Positions 1-9,989 of a DNA stretch of 64,000 nt are shown one piece after another. Numbering within the stretch: the stretch's first letter is position 1; each line of letters starts with the position of its first letter. Source of the stretch: an uncultured Pelagibacteraceae bacterium (lineage in GTDB: Bacteria > Pseudomonadota > Alphaproteobacteria > Pelagibacterales > Pelagibacteraceae); assembly GCA_902533445.1 (NCBI GenBank), contig CACALX010000002.1:81515-145514 (forward strand), read 5' to 3'. The position numbers and the translations under genes were made by a program. The notes below the pieces were generated by a model, which made no database searches, was not told where the DNA came from, and worked only from the letters and a program-made list of their open reading frames with translations.

Positions 1-1350
1 TGTTGATATGGATGTTAATGCGTGAGCAAATCTTAAAGCAGACCCCACCTGTTTACTTGAAAAAATTTCGTTATTGTTCAGAAAGGTCAAATATTCTATT
101 TTTGGGTTGTATTTAATACTGCAATATCTCCAATAACAAGATAACGCTATCTGAGTTCTTTCTTTGTGTGATAGCCGTAATAAAGGAGTGTTTAAGGTTT
201 CTTGAAACACTAATTCAGCCTTTTGAAATGCTCCTAATCCCCAATCCATATGACTCAACACACAAGCCAAATTTAATAATTTTTCACTGAAATGCTCATT
301 TCCATCAAATACAGGTTTTATAAAATCAAAATATTTCTTAAAGGTTAAACCCAAATCTCCTCTTTTTATTGCAATGTGTTCTAATGATTTCTCAAAAACA
401 TCTTTTTCATTAATATTTTTAAAATGATCTCTTGCTAAAGAACCTTCTCTAATTCCACTTATTGAACATATTATATTTTTTGGATTAGTAATATTCACAA
501 TATCACCCAAAATAATTGAACTATAAGGCAAATATGGTGTTCTTGATTTAGATATATATTCCACAGTTTTAAGTTTCGTTTTATTCATTGAAGAAATTTT
601 TTCTATAAACTTTAATAAAGAATTACACCCTACTGAGTATTGATGAATTATGTGAACTGGATGATTGTTTTGAAATAAATGTAATTTAAATAAAGCTCTC
701 CAAGTTCCACCAACTAAATATAAATTTTCGAATTTTTTCTTTGATAACCATTTTTCATCTCTCAGTAATTTTTTAATATATTTAGATAGGTTCCTTTTTT
801 TAACAATTGGATTGTTCATAAGTCTCAAAACACCTAATGGTAAAGAAGTTTTATTGGTGATTATTCCATTTTCAACACGAGCCAATTCTAGACTTCCACC
901 ACCTAAATCTGCTACTAATCCATCAACATTATCAAAACCAATTTTTACACCTTCAGCTGAGCATTCTGCTTCTTCATAACCACTTAAAATTTCTATTTTT
1001 TTTTTAAAAAGTTTTTCTACTTCTTCAACAAAAGGTTTTGCATCCATAGCTTCTCTTAAAACCGCCGTTGCAATTATTTTTAAATTTGTAATTTTTGAAA
1101 CATTTAAAATCTCAGAAAACCTTTTTAATACCTTCAAAGCATAAACTGCGCCTGCTTTATGCAATTTTCGTGATTTATCTAGATTCTTACCAAGTTCACA
1201 TACTGCTTTTTCATTAAAAAAAGGAACTCTAGATGAGCTAAAATCATCATAAATCAGCATTCTTATAGAATTTGAGCCAATATCAATTACAGCTAGTTTT
1301 GCTTGTTTAAGTTTTAAATTTTGTTTATTTTTTAATACTTTAATTTCCAT
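1..1350 (-). CDS. ppx: Exopolyphosphatase, Ppx/GppA family (3' end outside window)
   Basis: The 450 residues in the window run without a stop to base 1, so the C-terminus is cut by the window edge. The N-terminus carries the ASKHA phosphate-binding signature DIGSNS at residues 23-28, and a second glycine-rich loop, ADLGGGSLEL, begins near residue 147. Both are diagnostic of the Ppx/GppA family, which releases phosphate from polyphosphate (Ppx) or hydrolyses pppGpp (GppA). The ATG lies one base after the ppk stop codon, so the two genes almost certainly share a transcript. This neighbour favours Ppx over GppA. Translation of the first 20 codons at the window edge still reads like an authentic family C-terminal region. 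Confidence 0.93.
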   Translation of the reverse strand, partial: MEIKVLKNKQNLKLKQAKLAVIDIGSNSIRMLIYDDFSSSRVPFFNEKAVCELGKNLDKSRKLHKAGAVYALKVLKRFSEILNVSKITNLKIIATAVLREAMDAKPFVEEVEKLFKKKIEILSGYEEAECSAEGVKIGFDNVDGLVADLGGGSLELARVENGIITNKTSLPLGVLRLMNNPIVKKRNLSKYIKKLLRDEKWLSKKKFENLYLVGGTWRALFKLHLFQNNHPVHIIHQYSVGCNSLLKFIEKISSMNKTKLKTVEYISKSRTPYLPYSSIILGDIVNITNPKNIICSISGIREGSLARDHFKNINEKDVFEKSLEHIAIKRGDLGLTFKKYFDFIKPVFDGNEHFSEKLLNLACVLSHMDWGLGAFQKAELVFQETLNTPLLRLSHKERTQIALSCYWRYCSIKYNPKIEYLTFLNNNEIFSSKQVGSALRFAHALTSIST

Positions 1351-1351
1351 T

Positions 1352-3490
1352 TTAAACTTTTTTTAAATTAAGTTTTTTTGGCTTCATTTTCAGTTTTGCT
1401 TTTCCTATCCCAGACAGACTTGGATTTTTCATAAAATAATCGTGTGCTGAAAAAGAATCACTTTTACTATATTGAATTTTTTTGTAATTACCACTTTCAT
1501 CAAGAATCCAACTTTGCTTATTATCTAAATAATTTGCTAACATAATTTGATCTAAAACTTGCTCGTGCACTGTTTTATTTTCAATTGGGACTAGAAGTTC
1601 AACTCTTCTGTTCAAATTTCTTGGCATCAAATCAGCAGAAGAAATAAATACTTTAGCATCTCTATTTGGTAACGATTTTCCATTTGCAAAACAGTAAATT
1701 CTAGAATGTTCTAAAAATCTTCCAATAATACTTTTAACAACAATATTTTCAGAATTATTTTTTAAACCTGGTCTTAAACAACAAACACCTCGAACAAATA
1801 AATTAATTTTAACACCAACGTTAGATGCTTCATAAAATTTATCAATTATATCAGGGTCAACTAATGAGTTCATTTTAGCCCAAATTTCAGCTTTTTTTCC
1901 TTTTTTTGAATTTAGGATTTCTTTATCAATTTGTTCATTTAAGGTTTTTCTTAAATTTATTGGAGAAATAGAAATTTTATTCAAATTTCTTGGTTTTGCA
2001 TAACCAGTAACATAATTAAAAAACTTTTCGACATCCGACGCTAATTTTTTATCTGAACTAAATAAAGATAAATCAGTATAAATTTTGGCGTTTACAGGAT
2101 GGTAATTACCAGTTCCCAAATGTACATAGGTTTGGATTTTGCCTTGTTCCCTTCTCAATATTAATGATGATTTTGCATGAGTTTTATATTTAGCAAAACC
2201 ATAAACTATTTGGACACCTGATTTTTCTAAGCTTCTAGCTAATTGGATATTTGCTTCTTCATCAAATCTAGCTTTTATTTCGATTAAAGCCGTAACTGCT
2301 TTACCATTTTCTGCAGCTACTATAAGCGCTTTAACTATAGGAGAGTCTAGAGTTGTTCTGTATAATGTTTGTTTTATTGCTATAACTTTCTTGTCATTGG
2401 CTGCTTGATTGAGTAATTCTATAACAGCATCAAAGGTTTCAAATGGATGATGAACAATTAAATCTTTTTTCTTAATAGTTTCAAAAAAATCATAATTATT
2501 TTCTTTTAATCTCTCAACATCCCTGGGATTGAAACTTTTAAATTTTAGTTTCTGATTTTTAACTTTACATATTTGATCAATATCCTGAATACCAACTAAT
2601 CCTTCTATATAATAAATATAATCGGCATTTATATTAAGTTTATTTGTTATAAATTTAACTAATTCTTTATTACTATTTTTTAAAATTTCTAATCTTACAA
2701 TGTCACCTGTTCTTCTTTTTTTTAATGCTAACTCAAAAGATCTAACTAGATCTTCAGCTTCTTCTTGAATTTCTACATCACTGTCTCTAATTACCCTAAA
2801 AATCATCTTAAATTCTACTTCATGATCTGGAAATATTTCTGATGCAAAAAAACTTATTAAATCATCAATAATTACATATTTTTTTGAATTCTTAGTTCCG
2901 CTTACTTCAAAAAATCTTGGAAGTGCTTTTGGAATAACAATTATAGAATTTAATATTCTTTTTTTATTTTTCTTCTTCAATTTCATTGCCAATGCACGTC
3001 CTTGATTAATTATAAATGGAAAAGGATGAGCAGGATCAATTGCAGAAGGAGTTAATAGAGGATAAATTTCTTCATAAAAAATTTTAAATATTTTTTTTTT
3101 CTCAAATTTACTTAAACTTTCTGGCTTTACTAAAATAATATTTGTTTTTTTTAATTGTGATAAGAGTTCCTTATAAATTTTATTTTGTTTTTTGAGAAGT
3201 TTTTTGGTCTCACTAACAACTTCGTTCATTTGCTCTTCAGGATTGAGACCATCGGAACTTAAAGAATCTACTTCTTGTTTTATCTGACTAAATAGGCCTG
3301 CAACTCGAACCATAAAGAACTCATCAAGATTTGATCCTGCTATAGATAAAAATTTAACTCTTTCATATAGCGGGTTTTCAGCATTTTGGGCTTCTAAAAG
3401 AACTCTATCATTGAATTTTAACCAAGATAATTCCCTATTTATATATTTAGATTTTAATTCTTCTTTATGTTGTTTTTTTATGGCAGTCAT
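1352..3490 (-). CDS. ppk: Polyphosphate kinase 1
   Basis: The 712-residue length is normal for PPK1, which reversibly transfers the ATP gamma-phosphate to a growing polyphosphate chain. The N-terminal domain opens with NRELSWLKFN at about residue 18. The phospholipase-D-like catalytic core contains KQTLYRTT at 373-380, an ARFDEEANI block at 407-415, and the two conserved histidines, H438 in KTHAK and H457 in VHLGTGNY. Their 19-residue spacing matches His435/His454 of the E. coli enzyme, H438 being the autophosphorylated one. It is followed after one base by ppx, giving a synthesis and degradation pair. The start codon is only 14 bases from the divergent sixA start, so the two promoters must overlap the neighbouring coding region. 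Confidence 0.97.
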   Translation of the reverse strand: MTAIKKQHKEELKSKYINRELSWLKFNDRVLLEAQNAENPLYERVKFLSIAGSNLDEFFMVRVAGLFSQIKQEVDSLSSDGLNPEEQMNEVVSETKKLLKKQNKIYKELLSQLKKTNIILVKPESLSKFEKKKIFKIFYEEIYPLLTPSAIDPAHPFPFIINQGRALAMKLKKKNKKRILNSIIVIPKALPRFFEVSGTKNSKKYVIIDDLISFFASEIFPDHEVEFKMIFRVIRDSDVEIQEEAEDLVRSFELALKKRRTGDIVRLEILKNSNKELVKFITNKLNINADYIYYIEGLVGIQDIDQICKVKNQKLKFKSFNPRDVERLKENNYDFFETIKKKDLIVHHPFETFDAVIELLNQAANDKKVIAIKQTLYRTTLDSPIVKALIVAAENGKAVTALIEIKARFDEEANIQLARSLEKSGVQIVYGFAKYKTHAKSSLILRREQGKIQTYVHLGTGNYHPVNAKIYTDLSLFSSDKKLASDVEKFFNYVTGYAKPRNLNKISISPINLRKTLNEQIDKEILNSKKGKKAEIWAKMNSLVDPDIIDKFYEASNVGVKINLFVRGVCCLRPGLKNNSENIVVKSIIGRFLEHSRIYCFANGKSLPNRDAKVFISSADLMPRNLNRRVELLVPIENKTVHEQVLDQIMLANYLDNKQSWILDESGNYKKIQYSKSDSFSAHDYFMKNPSLSGIGKAKLKMKPKKLNLKKV

Positions 3491-3504
3491 AATATTTAGG
3501 AAAT

Positions 3505-4029
3505 ATGTATGAATTATATGTCATGCGTCATGCAAAATCCAGCTGGAGCGACTTAAATTTGAGTGATTTTGAGAGACCTTTAAATGGACGTGGTAAGAAA
3601 AATGCCAAATTGATGCGTGAATTTTTTGTTAAAAAAAAATTTATTTTTGATTATGTAATGGTTTCATCCTCAAAAAGGACTGAAAAAACACTCAAGATAA
3701 TTTTAAAAAAACTAAGTAAGCCCAAAAAAATTTTTTCATCAAAAAAACTATATCTTACGAATGAACAAAAAATAATTGATATGATAAAAAAAGTTTCGAA
3801 TAAATATAAATCTATACTTTTAATTAACCATGAACCTACCGTTAGAAATTTAGTTAGAGAATTAATTAAAAATAATAACAGTAATATATATAAATTATTA
3901 AATTATAAATTTTCTACCTGTGCATACGCAAAAATAAATTTTAATATTAATAATTGGAAAGAAATTACAAACAAAGGTATTTTAAAAGAGTTTGTTAGAC
4001 CAAAAGATATTCAAGCTTCTAAAGAGTAA
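3505..4029 (+). CDS. sixA: SixA-type phosphohistidine phosphatase
   Basis: This 174-residue histidine-phosphatase-superfamily protein has the catalytic RHAK motif at residues 8-11 (H9 nucleophile), the ERPLNGRG segment at 23-30 typical of SixA, and the second active-site histidine H109 in LINHEP. SixA proteins dephosphorylate phosphohistidine, classically on HPt domains or phosphotransfer proteins. The real substrate here is unknown. It is divergent from ppk and its 3' end overlaps the convergent phoB by 19 bases. The position between polyphosphate and phosphate-signalling genes suggests, but does not prove, a link to phosphate metabolism. Confidence 0.88.
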   Translation: MYELYVMRHAKSSWSDLNLSDFERPLNGRGKKNAKLMREFFVKKKFIFDYVMVSSSKRTEKTLKIILKKLSKPKKIFSSKKLYLTNEQKIIDMIKKVSNKYKSILLINHEPTVRNLVRELIKNNNSNIYKLLNYKFSTCAYAKINFNINNWKEITNKGILKEFVRPKDIQASKE

Positions 4030-4694
4030 CCTGCTGATCTAACAGTTCTAATTAGAGGTTTTGTATTTGCAATATTTATGGCTTGTCTTAATCTTCTGAT
4101 ATGAACATCAACCGTTCTTGATTCAACATAAATATTTTCACCCCATACATTATTTAGAAGTTGTTCTCTGGAATAAACTCTTTTTGGATTCTTAATAAAA
4201 AAATCTAATAACTTAAATTCTGTTGGTCCAAGTGAAATTTCTTTATTTTTTCTATAAACTCTTTTTGTTATCCTATCTATTTTAAGGTCAGTAAACTCAA
4301 CCACATCAATTGAAGATTGAGGTTTAGATCTCCTTAGTAAGGATTTTATTCTTGCATTTAATTCTTTTTGACTAAATGGTTTGGTTACATAATCGTCAGC
4401 TCCAGTATCGAATGCTTTTAGTTTATCCTCTTCTTCTCCTTTCGCTGAAACCATTATTATAGGAATGTCTTTAAATTTTTTATCTTTTTTAAGATTTCTA
4501 CAAATATCTACACCTGATAAATCTGGAAGCATCCAATCCATTAGTATCAAATCAGGATATTTGTCTTTTATTTGTTTAAGAGCATCCTCGCCATTTTCCG
4601 AATAACTTACCTTATGACCTTCTTTTTCCAAATTATACTTAAGTAAAGTAATTATTGAAGTTTCATCTTCTGCGATAAATAAATGAGCAGACAT
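4011..4694 (-). CDS. phoB: Phosphate regulon response regulator PhoB
   Basis: This OmpR/PhoB-family regulator of 227 residues has a receiver domain with the acidic pocket near E9/D10, phospho-acceptor D53, S83 and the conserved K105. A winged-helix DNA-binding domain follows from about residue 128, ending in RTVRSAGYS. It activates genes carrying Pho boxes when phosphorylated by PhoR during phosphate limitation. It is the last gene of the pst-phoU-phoB run, two bases after phoU, and matches the two Pho boxes found in this window. The 3' end overlaps sixA on the opposite strand. Confidence 0.96.
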   Translation of the reverse strand: MSAHLFIAEDETSIITLLKYNLEKEGHKVSYSENGEDALKQIKDKYPDLILMDWMLPDLSGVDICRNLKKDKKFKDIPIIMVSAKGEEEDKLKAFDTGADDYVTKPFSQKELNARIKSLLRRSKPQSSIDVVEFTDLKIDRITKRVYRKNKEISLGPTEFKLLDFFIKNPKRVYSREQLLNNVWGENIYVESRTVDVHIRRLRQAINIANTKPLIRTVRSAGYSLEA

Positions 4695-4696
4695 TT

Positions 4697-5404
4697 CTAT
4701 TTCTCTCCAGTTACTATAGACTGTGAACCTTTTGGTCTATCTCCCTCTAAATATGTTCCATTAACTAGAAAATATACTTGTTCAGCAACGTTCGTTAAAT
4801 GGTCACCTATTCTTTCAATATTTTTTGTTACAAAAAGTAAATGAGATCCATATTCAATATTTTCTGAATCTGATTTTAAATATTTTATAACCTCTTCCAT
4901 ACAATTGTTGGTTAAATCATCTACTTGCTCATCTTTTTCCCAAACGTCTTGTGCTATGTCTGGAGATCTATTCGTGTAAGAATCTAAAACGGATTTTAAT
5001 TGTTTTTGAACTAATAAACCTACTCTTTCAATACTTTCGGTAAGTTCATTTGGTAATTTTTTTTTAATCAATTTAGTTCTTTTTGCAATATTTTTTGCTA
5101 AATCACCTACTCTTTCTAAATCAGATGACATTTTTAATGCTGTTACTGTCTCTCTTAAGTCAATTGCCATTGGTTGTCTTAGAGCAATCAAGTTAACAAC
5201 TTCTTGCTCAATTTGAGTTTCAAAATTATCAATTACTGTATCATTATTAATTACATCATCTGCTAATGCATGATCATTTTTACAAATTGCCTTAATGGCA
5301 TTACTAAAAGCTAACTCACAATTTCCACCCATAATTACTAAATCATTTGAAAGGTGTTGTAATTGCTCTTCGTAAGATTTTACTGTGTGTGGTTTTTCTG
5401 TCAT
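4697..5404 (-). CDS. phoU: Phosphate uptake regulator PhoU
   Basis: The 235-residue protein consists of two PhoU helical-bundle repeats (about residues 17-115 and 120-215) with the usual LRETVTALK and DLERVGDLAKNIA type segments near 145 and 155 of the coding order, repeated in the second half as ERIGDHLTNVAE. PhoU connects the Pst transporter to PhoR and keeps the regulon off when phosphate is plentiful. Its ATG overlaps the pstB stop codon by one base (TAATG), indicating translational coupling. Confidence 0.96.
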   Translation of the reverse strand: MTEKPHTVKSYEEQLQHLSNDLVIMGGNCELAFSNAIKAICKNDHALADDVINNDTVIDNFETQIEQEVVNLIALRQPMAIDLRETVTALKMSSDLERVGDLAKNIAKRTKLIKKKLPNELTESIERVGLLVQKQLKSVLDSYTNRSPDIAQDVWEKDEQVDDLTNNCMEEVIKYLKSDSENIEYGSHLLFVTKNIERIGDHLTNVAEQVYFLVNGTYLEGDRPKGSQSIVTGEK

Positions 5405-6159
5405 TAGCCAAATCTCCCTGTTATATAATCTTGAGTTTGTTGTTGATTCGGGTTTTTAAATATCATATCAGTAGAACCAACCTCTATCAATTTGCCTAAA
5501 TGAAAAAATCCAGTTTGTTGTGAAACTCGAGCCGCTTGAGACATAGAGTGAGTTACAATAACAATTGTATGCTCTTTTTTTAGCTCATCAATCAGTTCTT
5601 CTATTTGTGCGGTTGCAATAGGGTCTAAAGCAGAACATGGTTCATCCATTAAAATTACTTCAGGTTTAACTGAAATAGCTCTAGCAATACAAAGTCTCTG
5701 TTGTTGACCTCCAGACAGACCTGTCCCAGGTTCATTTAATCTATCTTTAACTTCGTTCCAAAGAGCTGCCTTTTTTAAACTATCTTCTACGATTTGATCA
5801 AGCTCATCCTTGGATTGAGCCATACCATGGATTTCAGGTCCATAAGAAATATTTTCATATAAAGTTTTAGGAAATGGATTAGGTTTTTGAAAAACCATTC
5901 CAATTTTTTCTCTCAATCTAACAACATCAGTAGCTTTTTGATTGATATTGTAATCGTTTATTTTGATTTCTCCTTCAACTTTGCAGATATCAATAACGTC
6001 GTTCATTCTATTTAAACATCTTAAAAAAGTAGATTTACCGCAACCAGATGGACCAATTAAAGCTGTCACTTGTTTTTCTTGAATATCCATATTGATATCA
6101 AAGAGAGCTTGTTTTTCTCCATAAAAAACATTTACATTTTTTGCTTCTATTTTATTCAT
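5404..6159 (-). CDS. pstB: Phosphate ABC transporter ATP-binding protein PstB
   Basis: The 251-residue ABC ATPase has Walker [10 protein letters not shown] at 36-44, Q-loop Q91, signature LSGGQQQR at 148-155, Walker B ending in MDEP near 171-174, and H-loop H204. The CGKST Walker A and the RMND segment are typical of PstB, which powers high-affinity phosphate import at the inner membrane. It sits between pstA (3-base gap) and phoU (overlap) in the operon. Length is normal for the family. Confidence 0.97.
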   Translation of the reverse strand: MNKIEAKNVNVFYGEKQALFDINMDIQEKQVTALIGPSGCGKSTFLRCLNRMNDVIDICKVEGEIKINDYNINQKATDVVRLREKIGMVFQKPNPFPKTLYENISYGPEIHGMAQSKDELDQIVEDSLKKAALWNEVKDRLNEPGTGLSGGQQQRLCIARAISVKPEVILMDEPCSALDPIATAQIEELIDELKKEHTIVIVTHSMSQAARVSQQTGFFHLGKLIEVGSTDMIFKNPNQQQTQDYITGRFG

Positions 6160-6162
6160 ATT

Positions 6163-7434
6163 TTAGTTCCATTTCTTTTCAAATTTATGTCGTACCATTT
6201 GTGCTACTAAGTTCATTAATACTAAAAATATCAACAAGACCATTATACAAGCTGATACTTTTTCAACAAAACCTCTTTCAGCACTTTCAGCCCAAATATA
6301 AATTTGAACTGGTAAAGAGGCAGCTGGATCCATGGGAGAGCCTGGAATAGTATTAACAAATGCAACCATTCCAATTAAAATCAAAGGTGCAGTTTCACCT
6401 AAAGCTTGAGCAAGACCAATTATTGTTCCAGATAATGTGCCTGGTAAAGATAATGGAACTGTATGGTGAAGAGTTGTTTGCATTCGGCTAGCGCCCATTG
6501 CAAGGGCGGCTTCTCTTATACTTGGTGGTACAGCTTTCAATGATGCTCTAGCCGCAATAATGATCGTCGGTAAGGTCATTAAGGACAACGTTATTCCACC
6601 AACCAAAGGCGTGGATCTTGGTAAGCCAAATACCGCAAGTAATACGCCAAGACCAAGTAATCCAAATACTATTGATGGTACTGCTGCTAAATTATTAATA
6701 TTAACTTCAATAAAATCTGTAAGCCTATTTTTAGGTGCAAATTCTTCTAAATAAATTGCAGCTAGTAATGCAACTGGGAATGATACAGCTAAGCAAACTA
6801 ATATACTAAACAATGAACCCATAAATGAACTTGCTATACCAGCCAATTCCGCTTCTCTTGAGTCTGCATTGGTAAAAAAGCTAAAATTAAAATTACTTTC
6901 AACTTTACCTTCAGCACTTAATTTATCAAAAATTTTTAACTGATAATCAGTAACTCTTCTTCGTTCCTCCGGTAATTCTCTTGGATAATTTCCCTTAAAG
7001 ACCTGATCCAAATCATCAGATGCTGTCAACTTAACTTCAACTATTTTTCCAAAATCATCTGGATTTGAAAGAATGTGATATTTTATTTCTTCTTCAAATA
7101 TAAAAGCAAACATTCTTTTGATATCTGTAATTTGATCTTCATTAGCGTTTTGATCTAATGCAGCAAAACTTTCAATACCGACATCAAAGTACTCAGAGTC
7201 TTCAAGATCTTGAATTGAGGGTTTTTGATCTGCATCTAAATACATGAATTCAGGATCGTAATTTATAGGTATAGTTATCCAAGTTTTTTGAAATGCTGTA
7301 TAGCCAGTAGAAAAAATTTTAAACAGAAATATAGCTAAAAACAATAAAGCCAAAACTATTGCTGATTTACCGTAAAATTGAAATCGCTTTTCTGATTTGT
7401 ATCTTTTGTTTAGAAATTCTTCTCTATTAATCAT
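6163..7434 (-). CDS. pstA: Phosphate ABC transporter permease PstA
   Basis: This inner-membrane permease has about 423 residues from the ATG at 7434. A reading frame extends to a TTG at 7458, but the ATG start gives a short overlap with the pstC stop and is preferred. The long N-terminal part (a membrane segment near residue 25-45 plus a hydrophilic domain of some 130 residues) is the DUF3333-type extension seen in alphaproteobacterial PstA and makes it longer than the roughly 300-residue E. coli protein. The C-terminal half is the ABC permease domain with the EAA loop (EAALAMGASR). Confidence 0.94.
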   Translation of the reverse strand: MINREEFLNKRYKSEKRFQFYGKSAIVLALLFLAIFLFKIFSTGYTAFQKTWITIPINYDPEFMYLDADQKPSIQDLEDSEYFDVGIESFAALDQNANEDQITDIKRMFAFIFEEEIKYHILSNPDDFGKIVEVKLTASDDLDQVFKGNYPRELPEERRRVTDYQLKIFDKLSAEGKVESNFNFSFFTNADSREAELAGIASSFMGSLFSILVCLAVSFPVALLAAIYLEEFAPKNRLTDFIEVNINNLAAVPSIVFGLLGLGVLLAVFGLPRSTPLVGGITLSLMTLPTIIIAARASLKAVPPSIREAALAMGASRMQTTLHHTVPLSLPGTLSGTIIGLAQALGETAPLILIGMVAFVNTIPGSPMDPAASLPVQIYIWAESAERGFVEKVSACIMVLLIFLVLMNLVAQMVRHKFEKKWN

Positions 7435-8812
7435 ATTTTTCTCTATATTTTTTAACAACTGATAAAGCTATTACGTTTAAAATTAATGTAACAACGAATA
7501 ATGTAAGTCCTAATGCAAAAGCCGCTTGTGTTTTAGGATCTTCAAATTGTTGATCTCCAATTAGTATAACAACAATTTGTGCAGTTATAGTTGATGTGGA
7601 TTCTAAAGGGTTTAAAGTTAAGTTTGCAGCCAAACCTGATGCCATAACAACAATCATGGTTTCACCTATCGCTCTTGATACTGCTAAAAGAATTGCACCA
7701 ACTATACCCGGTAATGCTGCAGGAAAAATTACTCTTTTGATGGTTTCAGATTTTGTTGCACCCATTGCATAACTGCCATCTCTTAAACTTTGAGGCACAC
7801 TATTAATTACATCATCACTCAGACTTGACACAAATGGTATGATCATCACTCCCATTACAGCTCCAGCTGCAAGTGCACTTTCTGCAGATACATCTAATCC
7901 AACTGCATTACCAATATCTTTTAAAAATGGTCCAACTGTTAAAGCTGCAAAAAAACCATAAACTACCGTTGGTATCCCTGCTAATATTTCAATAATTGGT
8001 TTTGCAAATTGTCTAAATTTATTTGAAGCATACTCAGCAAGATAAATTCCGCTTAACAATCCTATAGGTATTGCAACACACATGGCAATAAATGCTATAA
8101 AAAAAGTACCAGCAAAAACTGGTACCGCACCAAATGTATCACTATACATTGATGGATCTAAAGCTTCACTCGCGTCTCTAACAAATGCTTTTGCTGGATA
8201 CCAATGCATTCCAAATAAATAATCAAAAAATGGAATAATTTTAAAAAATTCAATTGTCTGAAATAAAAGTGAAAAAACAATTCCAACAGTGGTTAAAATT
8301 GCACCTAATGATGCAAAGAAAAATAGCCATTGTAAAAAAATTTCTACAGGTTCTCTTGTTCGTGAATTTTTAGATAATTTATTATAAGCATATGCAATCG
8401 AAGAAATCACCAAACATAACACAATTACTGCTTTAGAGGCTGAGGCTGTGCTTCTTAAAGATGCATACTTGTCTGCTGCTACCTGTAATGCTGTAGTTAT
8501 TTCACCACTAAATTGTCCTCTTGAAAGTGACTTAGCTTTTTCAAATATAAGATTTAATTCTCCTTCTAATAATCCTTGATCACTAAAAGATTGTAAAACT
8601 ATATATTTTACTACGGTTGGTTCAAAAATAGACCACAAAGCAAAAATAATAAATGCAGGAGCTGCACACCATATTGCTAAATAATAACCATAAAATCTCG
8701 GTAACGCTGTAAGTCTTGTATTTGTAGATCTTATAGCTAATGCTTTTTTACGACCAAAAAAATAACTCGATAATGCTAAGAGAACAATTGTTAAAAAAAT
8801 TATCGAGTTCAT
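7427..8812 (-). CDS. pstC: Phosphate ABC transporter permease PstC
   Basis: The 461-residue membrane protein has several N-terminal hydrophobic segments, a hydrophilic stretch around residues 75-120, then the permease core with the EAA-type loop (SLRDGSYAMGATKSE) and later membrane helices. Together with PstA it forms the phosphate channel. The gene begins 75 bases downstream of the pstS stop codon, beyond an intrinsic terminator, so its level is probably set by readthrough from pstS. The 3' end overlaps pstA. It is longer than E. coli PstC, as is usual in alphaproteobacteria. Confidence 0.94.
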   Translation of the reverse strand: MNSIIFLTIVLLALSSYFFGRKKALAIRSTNTRLTALPRFYGYYLAIWCAAPAFIIFALWSIFEPTVVKYIVLQSFSDQGLLEGELNLIFEKAKSLSRGQFSGEITTALQVAADKYASLRSTASASKAVIVLCLVISSIAYAYNKLSKNSRTREPVEIFLQWLFFFASLGAILTTVGIVFSLLFQTIEFFKIIPFFDYLFGMHWYPAKAFVRDASEALDPSMYSDTFGAVPVFAGTFFIAFIAMCVAIPIGLLSGIYLAEYASNKFRQFAKPIIEILAGIPTVVYGFFAALTVGPFLKDIGNAVGLDVSAESALAAGAVMGVMIIPFVSSLSDDVINSVPQSLRDGSYAMGATKSETIKRVIFPAALPGIVGAILLAVSRAIGETMIVVMASGLAANLTLNPLESTSTITAQIVVILIGDQQFEDPKTQAAFALGLTLFVVTLILNVIALSVVKKYREKYD

Positions 8813-8838
8813 TTATGTAGATTTAATCTTGTATTAAA

Positions 8839-8866
8839 AAAAAGGCCCTAATAAAAGGGCCTTTTT
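8839..8866 (-). terminator. Intrinsic terminator between pstS and pstC
   Basis: Inverted repeat AAAAAGGCCC (8839-8848) and GGGCCTTTTT (8857-8866) forms a perfect 10-bp stem with an 8-base loop. On the minus strand it is followed by a run of U through base 8836. It lies just downstream of the pstS stop codon. A leaky terminator here would give abundant binding protein and less permease from one Pho-regulated promoter. Confidence 0.88.
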
Positions 8867-8887
8867 AAATTTGTTAACAAATCAAAA

Positions 8888-9922
8888 TTACTCGCTCATT
8901 GCTACAAGATCTATAGCGTTATCTCTTGTAGTTCTGTACATTGCTTTATCCAATGGTACTAAACCAATGTCAGCTAAGTAACCTCTTTTTCCAATTGTTC
9001 CAGTTTTTGTAAATTCTTTTACAAATTCATGTAAACCTGGAATTACACCTACGTGAGCTTTTTTCACATAGAAGAATAAAGGTCTTGCTACTGCATAGCT
9101 ATAATCTTGAATAGATTCTAATGAAGGTTGTCCACCATCAATACTAGCTGCTTGTAGTTTATCTTTTGCCGCTAAGTAGTAACTGAAACCAAAGAAACCA
9201 AACATATCTTTGTCTTCAACAAGTTTTTGAATGATTAAGCTATCATTTTCTCCAACTTCAATTGCTAAACCGTCTTCTCTGTATAGTTTTTGAGGTTTTT
9301 TATATTTTTTATTTCCAGCTTCAAAACCAGCTTTATAAAGAGCCTTTGCTTCTTTAGTCATACCTTTTTTCATTACTAAAGAGTTCCAAGCATCTCTTGT
9401 TCCAGAAGTTCCTGGAGGAATCATTACTTTAATTGGCTTATTTGGTAAGCTTGAATCGATCTCATTCCAGTTTTTGTAAATGTTATCAACTAATTTACCA
9501 TCAACAACTGTATGTTTAGCAAGTGCTAAATACAAATGTTCTTTTGTAAAGTTAACTGGCTCTGAATCTAAGCTGTAAGCTAATGTTATACCGTCGTTAC
9601 CAATAATAATTTCTACAATATCAGTAATACCATTTTTTGCACAAAGAGCTTTTTCTTTATCTTTCATGGCTCTTGAAGCGTTAGTGATATCTGGGTGAGC
9701 TTCACCTACACCTGCACAAAATAATTTAGCTCCACCACCTGTTCCAGTTGACTCGATGATAGGAGTTTTAAATCCTTTTTTACCGAATCTTTCAGCAACT
9801 ACTGTTGCATATGGGAACACAGTTGAAGAACCAACGATTGTGATTTGTTCTCTCGCTTGCGATGTTACAGTACTCAAAGTAAGTGCTAAAAACGAAGCAA
9901 GGATAATAGTTAGTTTTCTCAT
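8888..9922 (-). CDS. pstS: Periplasmic phosphate-binding protein PstS
   Basis: The 344-residue precursor has an N-terminal signal peptide (hydrophobic residues 4-20, likely cleavage after SQA at about 21-23). The phosphate-binding loops are GSSTVFP at 31-37, STGTGGG at 58-64 and GTSGTRDAW at 171-179. It captures phosphate in the periplasm and delivers it to PstCAB. The start has a good Shine-Dalgarno (AAAGGA about 8 bases upstream). A three-repeat Pho box ends 67 bases upstream of the ATG and a terminator follows the gene, so it is the Pho-induced, strongly expressed first gene of pstSCAB-phoUB. Confidence 0.97.
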   Translation of the reverse strand: MRKLTIILASFLALTLSTVTSQAREQITIVGSSTVFPYATVVAERFGKKGFKTPIIESTGTGGGAKLFCAGVGEAHPDITNASRAMKDKEKALCAKNGITDIVEIIIGNDGITLAYSLDSEPVNFTKEHLYLALAKHTVVDGKLVDNIYKNWNEIDSSLPNKPIKVMIPPGTSGTRDAWNSLVMKKGMTKEAKALYKAGFEAGNKKYKKPQKLYREDGLAIEVGENDSLIIQKLVEDKDMFGFFGFSYYLAAKDKLQAASIDGGQPSLESIQDYSYAVARPLFFYVKKAHVGVIPGLHEFVKEFTKTGTIGKRGYLADIGLVPLDKAMYRTTRDNAIDLVAMSE

Positions 9923-9989
9923 TGATATTTCCTTTCGTAATTAAATTTAATCAACGACTCGCTTATTAGATTTGAATGTGGATGTTAAT

